A program made the translations under genes and the position numbers. From positions 203,977 to 267,976 of the forward strand of contig NZ_JACWMY010000011.1 in the NCBI RefSeq assembly GCF_014773265.1: a DNA stretch of 64,000 nucleotides, given 5' to 3'. The notes under the pieces were generated by a model. The model made no database searches. It was not told where the DNA came from and saw nothing but the letters and a program-made list of their open reading frames with translations. The DNA comes from Mucilaginibacter pankratovii (lineage in GTDB: Bacteria > Bacteroidota > Bacteroidia > Sphingobacteriales > Sphingobacteriaceae). Of the stretch, positions 7,500 to 15,871 are shown in pieces (the first letter of the stretch is position 1; the number at the start of each line of letters is the position of its first letter).

Positions 7500-9347
7500 T
7501 TAATATTCTTTTAGTTTATTCCACCAGGTTTTCTTGAGAATCAGCATCATTACCGCCAAAATGACTATGGTAACCAGCAAAGGCGACCTTTGCCCCAGTA
7601 CAAGATACATGGGCAATATGGTTAGGCAGCATTGGGCTATGGTGCCTATCACCACGTTGAACATATTGAGTTTAAAGTTTTTATTAGGCTGAAAGGATGG
7701 GTCGTTTGCCAACGCGATCTGTTTAACCGGCTCCCAAAAACCCCATGGGCGTACGTTGGTATAAAAGGATTGCAGTACGGCAGCGTCGGTTGGAGGTGCC
7801 GCATACGAGCCGATGATAGAGCCCGCCAGCGAGAACAGGAACAGCACCGGGAACCAGTAAAGCAGCTGCCCATCGGGGATATAGCCATACGTAACCAGTA
7901 CCGAAGACGCCATGGCTACCAGGATCCCGGCAAGCATCCCCCAGAAAAAACCATTGGCATTAAAGCGCCACCAATGCCATTTAAGCACGTTGGCTGCTAT
8001 ATAGCCCCCGTATAGGGCAGAAACTATCCATTGCAATACACTGTTGATATCCTTCACAAAAAAGCCGAGGAAAACGCCCAGGGCTACCACCACCACCCCC
8101 ACCAGGTAATTCATACTGATGATCTTCTGGGTAGATGCCTCGGGGTTTACATATTTAATGTAGATATCGTTCACGATATAAGCCTGCGCAGCGTTCATGG
8201 TGCCGCTAAAAGTGCTCATAAAGGCACCCAGTAAACCGGCAAGCAGTAAGCCTACCAGGCCGACCGGTAAAAAGTTATTGATAACCGCAGGCAAAATGCG
8301 TTCAAAATCGATATTACCTGCGCCATCGGCAAGGTTCATTTGGCGGTAATATATTAGTCCCAAAGCGGTTAAGCTGATGATGAGCGTATAGCGGATAGGC
8401 AACAGTATCACACTTACAAAGCCATTCATTTTACTGGCTTCTTCGGGCGAGCGGGTGCTCAGGATCTTTTGCATGTCATAATTTGGCGCGGGGCCGGCCA
8501 GGGCAGCAAAAAAGCCTTTAAAGGTCATCATCATAAAGAAATATGCGAACAGCGAGTAACCGTCGCTCTTGATCTTCACGTTCACTTCCTTGATCACGTT
8601 CGACCAATCCAGCCCCAAATGCTTACCAAAAAACGGTGTGTACCAGCCATTTGGCACATTTAGTTTATGACTGGCGAGTTGCTCTGCCGCGATGAAACCT
8701 ATCCAGATACAGGCCACCGTCATGATGCCATATTTCACCATATCGCCGGTTACGATGCTGTGCATCCCGCCGATAATGGAGTAGAACATGGCAAACAGCG
8801 TGAAGATAATACCGTATACGTGAGGCACATACTGCGGCGCCACATCAAACGGCACGTAGCCTTTGATCAGGTCCCAGGGGATAAATATCTCGATAAATTT
8901 GCCCAACCCTATAAAGCCGTAAGCCATAAAACCAAGGCAGCTTAGCAAGGCAAAAGCGATAACTACCAAGTGTGAACTGGTTACACCTGCACCCGTTTTG
9001 CCAAAGCGGGTTGCCAGCCATTCGGCACCGGTAGTGGCGTTAGAGCGGCGGAGCCAGCGCGAGAGGTACATCATCAAAAAAACCTGGTTAAAAACCGGCC
9101 AAAGCCATGGTATCCAGATACTTTTCATGCCGTACACAAAGCACAGGCTCACCATCCACATGGTGCCGCTGATATCAAACATATCCGAAGCATCGCTTAA
9201 ACCAAGCTTATACCAGGGCAGCGATTTGCCACCCAGCATATAGCTGTCCTTGTTTTCGCGGGCTTTTTTGCGATACCAAAGCCCGATAAATATGGTGCTG
9301 AGGAGGTACAATACGATGATGGAAATATCTATCAGGGACAATCTCAT
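7500..9347 (-). CDS. Sodium:solute symporter (SSS family), probable mannobiose importer
   Basis: I chose the ATG at 9347 (MRLSLIDISIIVLYLLSTIF), giving 615 residues; the frame from 9413 adds an AT-rich leader that is probably intergenic repeat. The protein has about 14 hydrophobic segments. The N-terminal GLWYRKKARENKDSYMLGGKSLPWYKLGLS is the SSS family sodium-site signature. The middle part contains FMSTFSGTMNAAQAYIVNDIY, also typical. It begins the transcription unit and ends 8 bases before the GH130 gene, so it should carry the substrate of that pathway (a beta-mannoside disaccharide) into the cytoplasm. The substrate is inferred from the neighbours only. Confidence 0.9.
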   Translation of the reverse strand: MRLSLIDISIIVLYLLSTIFIGLWYRKKARENKDSYMLGGKSLPWYKLGLSDASDMFDISGTMWMVSLCFVYGMKSIWIPWLWPVFNQVFLMMYLSRWLRRSNATTGAEWLATRFGKTGAGVTSSHLVVIAFALLSCLGFMAYGFIGLGKFIEIFIPWDLIKGYVPFDVAPQYVPHVYGIIFTLFAMFYSIIGGMHSIVTGDMVKYGIMTVACIWIGFIAAEQLASHKLNVPNGWYTPFFGKHLGLDWSNVIKEVNVKIKSDGYSLFAYFFMMMTFKGFFAALAGPAPNYDMQKILSTRSPEEASKMNGFVSVILLPIRYTLIISLTALGLIYYRQMNLADGAGNIDFERILPAVINNFLPVGLVGLLLAGLLGAFMSTFSGTMNAAQAYIVNDIYIKYVNPEASTQKIISMNYLVGVVVVALGVFLGFFVKDINSVLQWIVSALYGGYIAANVLKWHWWRFNANGFFWGMLAGILVAMASSVLVTYGYIPDGQLLYWFPVLFLFSLAGSIIGSYAAPPTDAAVLQSFYTNVRPWGFWEPVKQIALANDPSFQPNKNFKLNMFNVVIGTIAQCCLTILPMYLVLGQRSPLLVTIVILAVMMLILKKTWWNKLKEY

Positions 9348-9353
9348 TCTTTT

Positions 9354-9388
9354 AATTTGAAGATTTGATAAGTTGGCAATTTGAAAAT
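9354..9388. repeat. Short TTTGAAGATTTG-type A/T repeat
   Basis: AATTTGAAGATTTGATAAGTTGG followed by CAATTTGAAAATAAAG, in the leader before the symporter gene. It is related in style to longer tracts at 35,463-35,550 and 38,060-38,190. Confidence 0.5.
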
Positions 9389-9555
9389 AAAGCACACAAA
9401 ACGCCGCCGGCAATTGGTTAAAAGCAAAATTAGATGGTTACACCACCCAACTCTAATACTATTTTAACCAAGTATTGATTTAACACGACACATCATCCCC
9501 AAAATGCAGCCTTTGTTGCTCTATTTTCTAAACTTCAAATCAACACATCTACAAA

Positions 9556-10431
9556 TTAAATAAATACCCTGTTCCCCGTGTAGGTTTCCCTGAACTCTTT
9601 TGGGATGCAGAATTTTTTGCGCTTGAAGATGCGGTTGAAGTTGGAAATATTATTAAAGCCGCATTTATAGGCGATCTCGGCTACGGTGGTGGTGCTCTCT
9701 ATCAGCATACGCGAGGCATGGCCCAGGCGAATCTCGTTCAGGCTATCGATGAAGGTTTTGCCGGTGCGTTTTTTAATGAACCTGCTAAAGGACGCATCGG
9801 GCATGTTGGCTATCTTGGCTACCTCGGCAAGGGTTACCTGCTTGTTATAGTTAACGTTCATGTACTCAAACACCTTTTCTATACGGCGGCTGTTGTAGTT
9901 GAATTTTTCGTTGGTGAAGCTGGCATCAGATAAAGCCTTCATATTGCGGCTGATAGAAAGATCGTGCAGGATACTGAGCAGTTCCAGCACCGAATCGAAC
10001 CCGTTCTTCTTATCCAGCGACTGTAGCCTGTCCTTAATGGCCAGTATGGTCTCGGGCGGGAAGGCGATACCACGCTGCGCCCTGTCAAGCATGGCTTTTA
10101 CAAAGCTCAGCTGGTTGCGGCGGAGGAATTTATCATCAAACAGATCCTTATGAAACTGTATGGTCACCTCGGTAATAGCCTCGCTTTTAGCCTGGTGAGT
10201 AAACCAGGCGTGGTACAGGTTTGGGCCGATGAGCACCAGCTCCAGTTCATCTATCATTTCAATACTGCCGCCAACCACTCGTTTCGCGCCTTTGGCGTTG
10301 ATAATGAGGTTCAGCTCATACTCCTCATGATAATGCAGCGGGAAATCAAACTTAGTCTTCACCCGACTAAAAATGGTAAAGCAATCGCCCGGAGTGAGCG
10401 GGGTGATCTCACGCATTACGTTATTCGGCAT
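9556..10431 (-). CDS. AraC family transcriptional regulator, probable activator of the mannobiose operon
   Basis: A 291-residue protein with an N-terminal cupin-like sensing domain (DFPLHYHEEYELNLI, residues 30-45, GGSIEMIDELELVLIGPNLYH) and a C-terminal double helix-turn-helix. The DNA-binding part runs from about 185 to 285, with the features VTLAEVAKIANMPDASFSRFIKKRTG and the second helix pair IAYKCGFNNISNFNRIFKRK. The cupin part suggests a sugar ligand. It stands upstream of the symporter-GH130-epimerase genes on the same strand, about 200 bases apart, so it probably controls them. The ATG at 10,431 is the only good start. Confidence 0.9.
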   Translation of the reverse strand: MPNNVMREITPLTPGDCFTIFSRVKTKFDFPLHYHEEYELNLIINAKGAKRVVGGSIEMIDELELVLIGPNLYHAWFTHQAKSEAITEVTIQFHKDLFDDKFLRRNQLSFVKAMLDRAQRGIAFPPETILAIKDRLQSLDKKNGFDSVLELLSILHDLSISRNMKALSDASFTNEKFNYNSRRIEKVFEYMNVNYNKQVTLAEVAKIANMPDASFSRFIKKRTGKTFIDSLNEIRLGHASRMLIESTTTVAEIAYKCGFNNISNFNRIFKRKKFCIPKEFRETYTGNRVFI

Positions 10432-10967
10432 GGCTAATTAAAGTTGCAGTTTACAATCAAAGTATGATACGAATTTAACCTAATAATATTAATTTCCTAC
10501 AAAAAGTGTTAAATTTTACCCCATTTCAGGTTAAAATCACTTCTTTTTTGGATAAAAACAACTACGTTTCGGCCGACAAAAGGCTTATTTCGGTGCAAAA
10601 AAGTACGCTTTTGCACCGAAAAAGCGGATTTTACTGTCGAAAACCTCCTTGTTTTTACAATTTTTTGCGCTTTTTTCGCAAAAATTCGCGCCCAAAGGGC
10701 CTTATTTCACACCGTTTTTTGCTTAAAAAAGGCCGGGGCATTTTGTCCCACGCATTCCTCCGGATCTCGCTCCGATCTTTTCGCACACCCCAAATTTCCT
10801 TGTTGCAGATATTATACTTTTATTTCAAATTTACAGCCGGTTACAACCACTGGCTATAGGCTAAACTTTTGGATAGTCTACCACGTGTAATAATCACTCC
10901 CCGGTTAAAACATTTTGCGCCCTTACCTATTCTATATCTTGTATTAGTTATACCTTTGTCCGCTTAA
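10432..10967. other. Gene-free spacer of about 535 bases with hairpins
   Basis: No convincing gene. A 117-residue frame at 10,506-10,859 is rich in Phe, Lys and Arg, has no domain and looks random. The spacer carries a perfect 13-base inverted repeat (10,588-10,600 and 10,609-10,621, arms TTTCGGTGCAAAA) with an 8-base loop. A second, T-rich hairpin lies near 10,660-10,685 (TTTTGCG/CGCAAAA). It separates the AraC gene from the mla-like operon. Confidence 0.6.
10951..10958 (+). promoter_or_regulatory. Candidate -7 box for the mla operon (TACCTTTG)
   Basis: TACCTTTG fits TAnnTTTG exactly and ends 9 bases before the ATG of the permease gene, which would give a nearly leaderless transcript. A TTG at the expected -33 distance is not clear, so this remains a candidate. 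Confidence 0.4.
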
Positions 10968-11777
10968 ATGAATACCACTAAAAGTACAACAAAGCCAGTA
11001 CCCTCCCGCTTGTCGCGAGCCAGGGGTAGTATTAGCGACTTCTTCCTGATGCTGTATAATATTTACAGTTTCGTGCTTCGCTTTTTCAAGGAAGTTTTGT
11101 TGCCCCCATACGATCTGAAAGAGATCATGCGCCAATGTTACGAAACCGGCGTGCGCTCATTTACGCTCATCACCTTAACCGGCTTCATTGTTGGCGTAAT
11201 TTTCACCAAGCAAAGCCGCCCCTCGCTAACCGGCTTTGGTGCAACATCATGGCTGCCATCGCTGGTTTCCATCGCTGTTATGAAAGCCCTTGCGCCCCTG
11301 GTTACCGCGCTTATTGCCGCCGGCAAGGTGGGCAGCAGCATCGGTGCCGAACTGGGTTCCATGCGCGTTACCGAACAGATAGACGCCATGGAAGTATCGG
11401 GCACCAAACCTTTTAAATTTTTGGTGTGTACGCGTGTTATCGCAACTACCATTACTATACCCCTGCTGGCCACGTACGTAGCATTTATTGCCTTATTGGG
11501 CGGTTACCTTAACGTTAGCGCCAACGAGGGCACTACATACACCACCTTTATGGAGCAGGCCTTCGAGCCGCTTACTTTTGTAGATTTTTGGGCCTCGTTG
11601 AGTAAGGCCATCGTTTTTGGCTTCACTATTGGTATAGTAGGCTGTTACCAGGGCTATTTTGCCGATAAAGGCACCGAGGGCGTAGGTAAAGCAGCTAACG
11701 GCGCGGTAGTAACCGCCATGTTTTTGGTTTTTATTGAAGAAGTTTTAATTGTACAGATAGCCGGCTGGTTCCGCTAA
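10968..11777 (+). CDS. mlaE: MlaE-type ABC transporter permease
   Basis: A 269-residue inner-membrane permease of the MlaE/YrbE family. The conserved block SLVSIAVMKALAPLVTALIAAGKVGSSIGAELGSMRVTEQIDAMEV lies in the middle and is diagnostic. Five or six hydrophobic segments are seen. The extended N-terminus is hydrophilic and basic (SRLSRARGS). With the ATPase and MCE genes that follow at 7- and 14-base gaps it forms a phospholipid transport system keeping the outer membrane asymmetric. The direction of lipid flow is not decided by sequence. No mlaB/mlaC homologue follows, which is common in Bacteroidetes. Confidence 0.92.
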   Translation: MNTTKSTTKPVPSRLSRARGSISDFFLMLYNIYSFVLRFFKEVLLPPYDLKEIMRQCYETGVRSFTLITLTGFIVGVIFTKQSRPSLTGFGATSWLPSLVSIAVMKALAPLVTALIAAGKVGSSIGAELGSMRVTEQIDAMEVSGTKPFKFLVCTRVIATTITIPLLATYVAFIALLGGYLNVSANEGTTYTTFMEQAFEPLTFVDFWASLSKAIVFGFTIGIVGCYQGYFADKGTEGVGKAANGAVVTAMFLVFIEEVLIVQIAGWFR

Positions 11778-11784
11778 TACCCAT

Positions 11785-12558
11785 ATGCAAAAGCAAAAGG
11801 CAAATATCGACAAGACGAACGAAGTGGTTAAGATCCGCGGACTGGAGAAATCCTTCGGCGATTACGACGTATTAAGGGGCATCGACCTGGATCTTTTCCA
11901 GGGTGAGAACCTGGTGGTGCTTGGCCGTTCGGGTACCGGTAAATCGGTATTGATCAAATTGATCTCGGGTTTGTTAAGGCCCGATGCAGGCACAATAGAT
12001 GTGTTGGGGCACGATGTAGCCAATATCAGCCAGCGCGAACTGGAAGCTTTGCGCATCCGCATTGGATTTTCTTTTCAGAATAGCGCCTTGTACGATAGTA
12101 TGACGGTGCGTAAAAACCTGGAGTTCCCGCTGGTGCGTAACCGCAAGGGCATTACCAAGGCCGAGGTGGATAAAAATGTGGAGAGCGTGCTGGATGCGGT
12201 TGGCCTTTCGCAAACCATCAACCAGATGCCATCCGAACTTTCGGGCGGGCAGCGCAAGCGTATCGGTATTGCCCGTACGCTGATCCTCAACCCCGAAATT
12301 ATGATGTATGATGAGCCTACCGCCGGTTTGGATCCCATCACCTGTATCGAAATAAACGACCTGATCAACGAAGTACAAAAAAACTACAACACTTCATCCA
12401 TCATCATTACACACGATTTGACCTGCGCCAAACAAACCGGCGATAGGGTTGCTATGTTACTGGAGGGTCAGTTTCAGCGTGTGGGTACTTTCGATGAAGT
12501 ATTTAAAACCGACGACGTAAGGGTAAAACCTTTTTACGATTATAATTTTACAGAATAA
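11785..12558 (+). CDS. mlaF: MlaF-type ABC transporter ATP-binding protein
   Basis: A 257-residue ATPase with all ABC motifs. Walker A is GRSGTGKS at 47-54. The signature LSGGQRKR is near 152, Walker B IMMYDEPTAGLD is near 172, and the H-loop histidine stands in IIITHD. The order and spacing match the family. It pairs with the MlaE-like permease encoded 7 bases upstream and the MCE protein downstream, and supplies energy for lipid transfer across the envelope. The N-terminal dozen residues are lysine-rich and probably disordered. No anomaly is visible. Confidence 0.93.
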   Translation: MQKQKANIDKTNEVVKIRGLEKSFGDYDVLRGIDLDLFQGENLVVLGRSGTGKSVLIKLISGLLRPDAGTIDVLGHDVANISQRELEALRIRIGFSFQNSALYDSMTVRKNLEFPLVRNRKGITKAEVDKNVESVLDAVGLSQTINQMPSELSGGQRKRIGIARTLILNPEIMMYDEPTAGLDPITCIEINDLINEVQKNYNTSSIIITHDLTCAKQTGDRVAMLLEGQFQRVGTFDEVFKTDDVRVKPFYDYNFTE

Positions 12559-12572
12559 TATTACCATTATAT

Positions 12573-13562
12573 ATGGACTCAGCAGAAAAAAGAAAATCAA
12601 TTATAGTAGGCGCATTCGTACTGCTCGGCGTAGCAGTATTTGTAATAGGCATACTCACCCTGGGCGGGCAGAACAAAAGCTTTGTAAAAAGCATTAAGAT
12701 CAGCGCCATCTTCCAGGATGTGGCCGGCTTAAAAAAAGGCAACAACGTGTGGTTCTCGGGCGTAAAGGTGGGTACTATAAAGGCCGTACGTTTCACCGGC
12801 AACGCGCAGGTTGATGTAGATATGGCTATTGATGCCTCTACCCAGCAGTACATCCACCGCAACGCACTGGCGCATATCAGCAGCGACGGATTGATAGGTA
12901 ACAAGATCATTGTAATTGATGGCGGGAGTCCGCAGGCCCCTATTGTACAGGATGGCGACGTGTTACAGGCAGCCAAACTGCTCTCAACCGATGATATTAT
13001 GGCCACCCTGCAAAAGAACAACGAGAACCTGCTGGCCATCACTACCGATTTTAAAACCCTTGGTCACCAGATCTTGGCTGGCAAAGGCACCGTTGGCGCA
13101 TTATTGGCCGACAGCACCATGGCCATGCAACTACGCGCCGCCATGCGCAACCTGCAAACCACCACCGCAACCGCATCAAAAATGGCTGTTGAACTGAATA
13201 CCTTCGGCGCTAAAATGAACACCAAAGGCGGCCTTGCCGATAAATTACTTACCGATACTGTGGCCTATGCCCGCATACAGGAAGCAGTTACCAAGCTGAA
13301 GGAAGCGGCCAACAACGCCACCGTCCTGACCGAAAACCTGAACAAGGCCAGCAACAAGCTTAACAGCACCGATAACATATTAGGCGTACTGCTTAACGAC
13401 CCGAAGGGCGCCGCGAAGGTACAAACCACTATCGACCAGCTCCAGCAAAGCTCCGTAAAACTAAACGATGACCTGGAAGCCGTACAGCACAACTTCCTGC
13501 TCCGCGGGTTCTTCAAAAAGAAAGAAAAAGCTAAACAGGATAGTTTGAAGGGGAAGATATAG
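12573..13562 (+). CDS. mlaD: MCE (MlaD) domain protein, lipid-binding subunit
   Basis: A 329-residue protein anchored by one N-terminal membrane helix (about 11-31). The MCE domain follows at about 38-120 (ISAIFQDVAGLKKGNNVWFSGVKVGTIKAVRF). The remainder is a long helical, coiled-coil-like region rich in Ala, Asn, Thr and Leu with repeated TVGALLADS and ILGVLLNDP elements, then a basic C-terminus (FKKKEKAKQDS). MCE proteins form hexameric rings or tubes; the long helical part may extend the tunnel in the periplasm. It is the last gene of the operon; a strong terminator follows at 13,598. Confidence 0.92.
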   Translation: MDSAEKRKSIIVGAFVLLGVAVFVIGILTLGGQNKSFVKSIKISAIFQDVAGLKKGNNVWFSGVKVGTIKAVRFTGNAQVDVDMAIDASTQQYIHRNALAHISSDGLIGNKIIVIDGGSPQAPIVQDGDVLQAAKLLSTDDIMATLQKNNENLLAITTDFKTLGHQILAGKGTVGALLADSTMAMQLRAAMRNLQTTTATASKMAVELNTFGAKMNTKGGLADKLLTDTVAYARIQEAVTKLKEAANNATVLTENLNKASNKLNSTDNILGVLLNDPKGAAKVQTTIDQLQQSSVKLNDDLEAVQHNFLLRGFFKKKEKAKQDSLKGKI

Positions 13563-13597
13563 GCAGCCTCCAACCTCCCCCGGAAGGGGAGGCTTTG

Positions 13598-13638
13598 AAA
13601 AAATAGCGATGGGTTTAAAAACTCATCGCTATTTTTTT
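13598..13638 (+). terminator. Rho-independent terminator after mlaD
   Basis: The stem AAAATAGCGATG pairs with CATCGCTATTTT around a short loop and ends in a T-run. A smaller hairpin, CCTCCCC/GGGGAGG, lies just before it at 13,574-13,592. Confidence 0.85.
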
Positions 13639-13672
13639 GTGCGTTATTTTTAAATTCCCCCCTTACCGCCGC

Positions 13673-13880
13673 GACAAGTGTCCACACTTGGCGCAATAAC
13701 GTTGGTAAGCGTCCACGCTTACTGTAATCCAAATACAAGGTTCGCAAGCGTGGACGCTTGCTATTTTCTTTCGTCAAGTGTAGACACTTGTCTAGGCGGG
13801 GTATTGTAGTGAATCCGCCCCGCCGCCGAGCCAAGTGTCCACACTTGGCGCAACAGCCTTGGTAAGCGTCCACGCTTACA
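13673..13880. repeat. REP array, left of the RAYT gene
   Basis: Six short perfect palindromes of two alternating kinds. AAGTGT-NN-ACACTT occurs at 13,674-13,690, 13,775-13,790 and 13,831-13,848. AAGCGT-NN-ACGCTT occurs at 13,706-13,721, 13,744-13,761 and 13,863-13,878. TCTAGGCGGGG follows the unit at 13,775. The arrangement is that of clustered REP sequences (BIMEs) around a REP-associated transposase. Confidence 0.9.
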
Positions 13881-13916
13881 CTTGTTGAACTGCTAAATAT
13901 TTTGCATTTTTAATCC

Positions 13917-14438
13917 ATGTCACGCAGTGCCTCAACCGACGAACTTTATTTTGTTACGCTCACCGTAGTCGACTGGGTGGATGTATTTACCAGGCGGCTC
14001 TACAACGATTTCCTGATAGAAAACCTTGCCTTTTGCCAGCAGCATAAAAAACTAAATATTTATGCCTACGTGATCATGACGAACCACATCCATTTGGTGG
14101 CAAATGTTTCTGAAGGAGCGCTTGGCGATGTGCTCGGCCATTTTAAAACCTTTACATCAAAAAGATTGGTAGAAATGATTGCCGGCAACCCACAGGAAAG
14201 CAGGCGCGAATGGATGCTAAAACGGTTTGAACTTGCAGGTAGATACAATCCGTTAAATACCCATAACCAATTTTGGCAAAACGGGAATCACCCGGTGTTG
14301 CTTTATTCTCCCGAAGTGATTCAACAAAAGATAGATTATATCCACGATAATCCGGTTAGGGCGGGTTTTGTGGGCTCGGCGCACGAGTTTTGGTACAGCA
14401 GCGCCAATCCGGAAAGCCCTTTGAAAATAATTTATTGA
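13917..14438 (+). CDS. REP-associated tyrosine transposase (RAYT, Y1_Tnp/IS200-like)
   Basis: A 173-residue single-stranded-DNA transposase of the Y1 family. The HUH metal-binding motif is TNHIHLV (His57, His59). The candidate catalytic Tyr141 stands in IDYIHDNPVRAG, the wording typical of RAYT proteins in Bacteroidetes. The gene is flanked on both sides by arrays of REP-like palindromes, the substrate expected of these enzymes. RAYTs nick and rejoin at REP hairpins and are usually domesticated single-copy genes. The protein is full length with no visible lesion. It follows the mla operon terminator and its left REP array and has no gene partner. Confidence 0.92.
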   Translation: MSRSASTDELYFVTLTVVDWVDVFTRRLYNDFLIENLAFCQQHKKLNIYAYVIMTNHIHLVANVSEGALGDVLGHFKTFTSKRLVEMIAGNPQESRREWMLKRFELAGRYNPLNTHNQFWQNGNHPVLLYSPEVIQQKIDYIHDNPVRAGFVGSAHEFWYSSANPESPLKIIY

Positions 14439-14472
14439 TTAAGAGGCGGGTGCCTTAGTATTCAACAATAAC

Positions 14473-14800
14473 GTATGTAAGCGTGGACGCTTACATACGC
14501 TGTTGCGCCCAGTGTAGACACTTGGCGCGGCGAGAGGGTTACTTTAACTGAAATTACCAGTTCGCAAGCGTGGACGCTTGCCGTTTTCTTTCGTCAAGTG
14601 TAGACACTTGTCTAGGCGGGGAGGCTCGGTTTTTCTGCTCACTCCCCCCACTCGCTACTCTCGCCGAGATCCAATAACGCGCCTTATTGCGACAAGTGTC
14701 CACACTTGTCGCAATAAGGTATGTAAGCGTCCACGCTTACTTTACTGAATTGCCACGCTCGCAAGCTTGGACGCTTGCCATTTTCTTTCCGCCAAGTGTG
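14473..14800. repeat. REP array, right of the RAYT gene
   Basis: At least five good palindromes: GTATGTAAGCGT-GG-ACGCTTACATAC (14,473-14,498), AGTGTAGACACT (14,511), GCAAGCGTGGACGCTTGC (14,563), CAAGTGTAGACACTTG (14,595) and GTAAGCGTCCACGCTTAC (14,723). One unit is greatly extended (14,682-14,719, arms CCTTATTGCGACAAGTGT). The last units at 14,761-14,800 are degenerate. TCTAGGCGGG again follows the CAAGTGTAGACACTTG unit. Confidence 0.9.
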
Positions 14801-14962
14801 TACCCTTAACGAGGCGGGTATTTGATTAGTTAGATTCAACAACATTCTATTCACCACTTACAACTCTCTAATCTCCCCCAATTCCTACTACAACCTCAGC
14901 AGATTCGGCTACATCCACCCGCCGGCGATGCCCCACCTTTGTATTATCAAACATACAAAATC

Positions 14963-15859
14963 ATGAAAATTATATTAACAGGCTCGTTGGGGCACATCAG
15001 CAAGCCATTAACACAGGAATTAGTCCAAAAGGGCCACGATGTTACCGTCATCAGCAGCAAGGCTGATAAGCAGGCCGATATTGAAGCGCTGGGTGCCACC
15101 GCAGCCATCGGCTCACTGGAAGATGCCGGCTTCCTTACCGCTACTTTTACCGGTGCCGATGCGGTGTACACCATGGTGCCACCCGCCAATTATTTCGACC
15201 ACAGCCTGGACTTGGTGGGCTATTATCACCGCATCGGGCGCAATTACGCGGCGGCCATTGGGCAGTCGGGCGTAAAGCAGGTGGTAAATTTAAGCACCAT
15301 TGGCGCTCACCTGGAAAAGGGCTCGGGCATATTGATTGGCGCGCACGACGTGGAGCAGATGTTAAACGAATTGCCGGCAGAGGTGGCCATTACGCACATG
15401 CGCCCTACTTCGTTCTACTACAATTTATTCGCGCATACGCATTGCATCAAACACGAGGGTCGCATTGCTACCAACTATGGTGTTGGCGATATTATTCCAT
15501 GGGTTTCGCCGGTTGATATCGCGGCAGCGATCGCAGAGGAAATAGGCACACCATTCACAGGCCGAAAAGTAAGGTATGTGGCCAGCGAGGAGCTCACCGG
15601 GGCGCAAACAGCCGCTATTTTGGCCCAAGCTTTGGGCAAACCCCTGCAATGGGTATTGATAAGCGACGAAGAAATGCTGAACGGCTTAAAAGCTGCCGGG
15701 ATGCATCCGGGTATTGCCGCCGGCATGGTAGAAATGTTCGGCAGCCTGCATACCGGGCTATTGGCCGAAGATTACTTCCGCAACAGGCCGGCGGTGATGG
15801 GCAAAGTAAAACTTGCCGACTATGCCAAAGAATTTGCGGCGGCCATTAAACAATTATAA
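14963..15859 (+). CDS. NmrA-like NAD(P)-dependent oxidoreductase
   Basis: The ATG at 14,963 gives MKIILTGSLGHISKPL, a clean Rossmann start; the frame from 14,939 adds 8 residues before it. The 298-residue protein is an atypical short-chain dehydrogenase of the NmrA/HSCARG type. The nucleotide loop TGSLGHIS stands at 6-13. DAVYTMVPP and VVNLSTIGAH follow, and a late SPVDIAAAIAEEI is typical of the family. No Tyr-x-x-x-Lys active site is apparent, consistent with NmrA proteins that sense redox state. An AraC regulator starts 12 bases after the stop and probably forms an operon with it. A CACCTTTG box lies at 14,934-14,941. Confidence 0.85.
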   Translation: MKIILTGSLGHISKPLTQELVQKGHDVTVISSKADKQADIEALGATAAIGSLEDAGFLTATFTGADAVYTMVPPANYFDHSLDLVGYYHRIGRNYAAAIGQSGVKQVVNLSTIGAHLEKGSGILIGAHDVEQMLNELPAEVAITHMRPTSFYYNLFAHTHCIKHEGRIATNYGVGDIIPWVSPVDIAAAIAEEIGTPFTGRKVRYVASEELTGAQTAAILAQALGKPLQWVLISDEEMLNGLKAAGMHPGIAAGMVEMFGSLHTGLLAEDYFRNRPAVMGKVKLADYAKEFAAAIKQL

Positions 15860-15871
15860 CTAACTTGTACT

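Noticed and set aside
10506..10859. 117-residue frame in the spacer before mlaE
   Set aside because: No domain, an odd Phe/Lys/Arg-rich composition and no promoter or start context; it looks like chance.
13265..13873. 202-residue minus-strand frame across the end of mlaD and the REP array
   Set aside because: It lies antisense to mlaD and its amino acids come from the REP palindromes.
13673..14800. CRISPR array
   Set aside because: The palindromes vary in spacing and in sequence, there are no equal spacers and no cas genes; a RAYT gene sits between them, so they are REPs.
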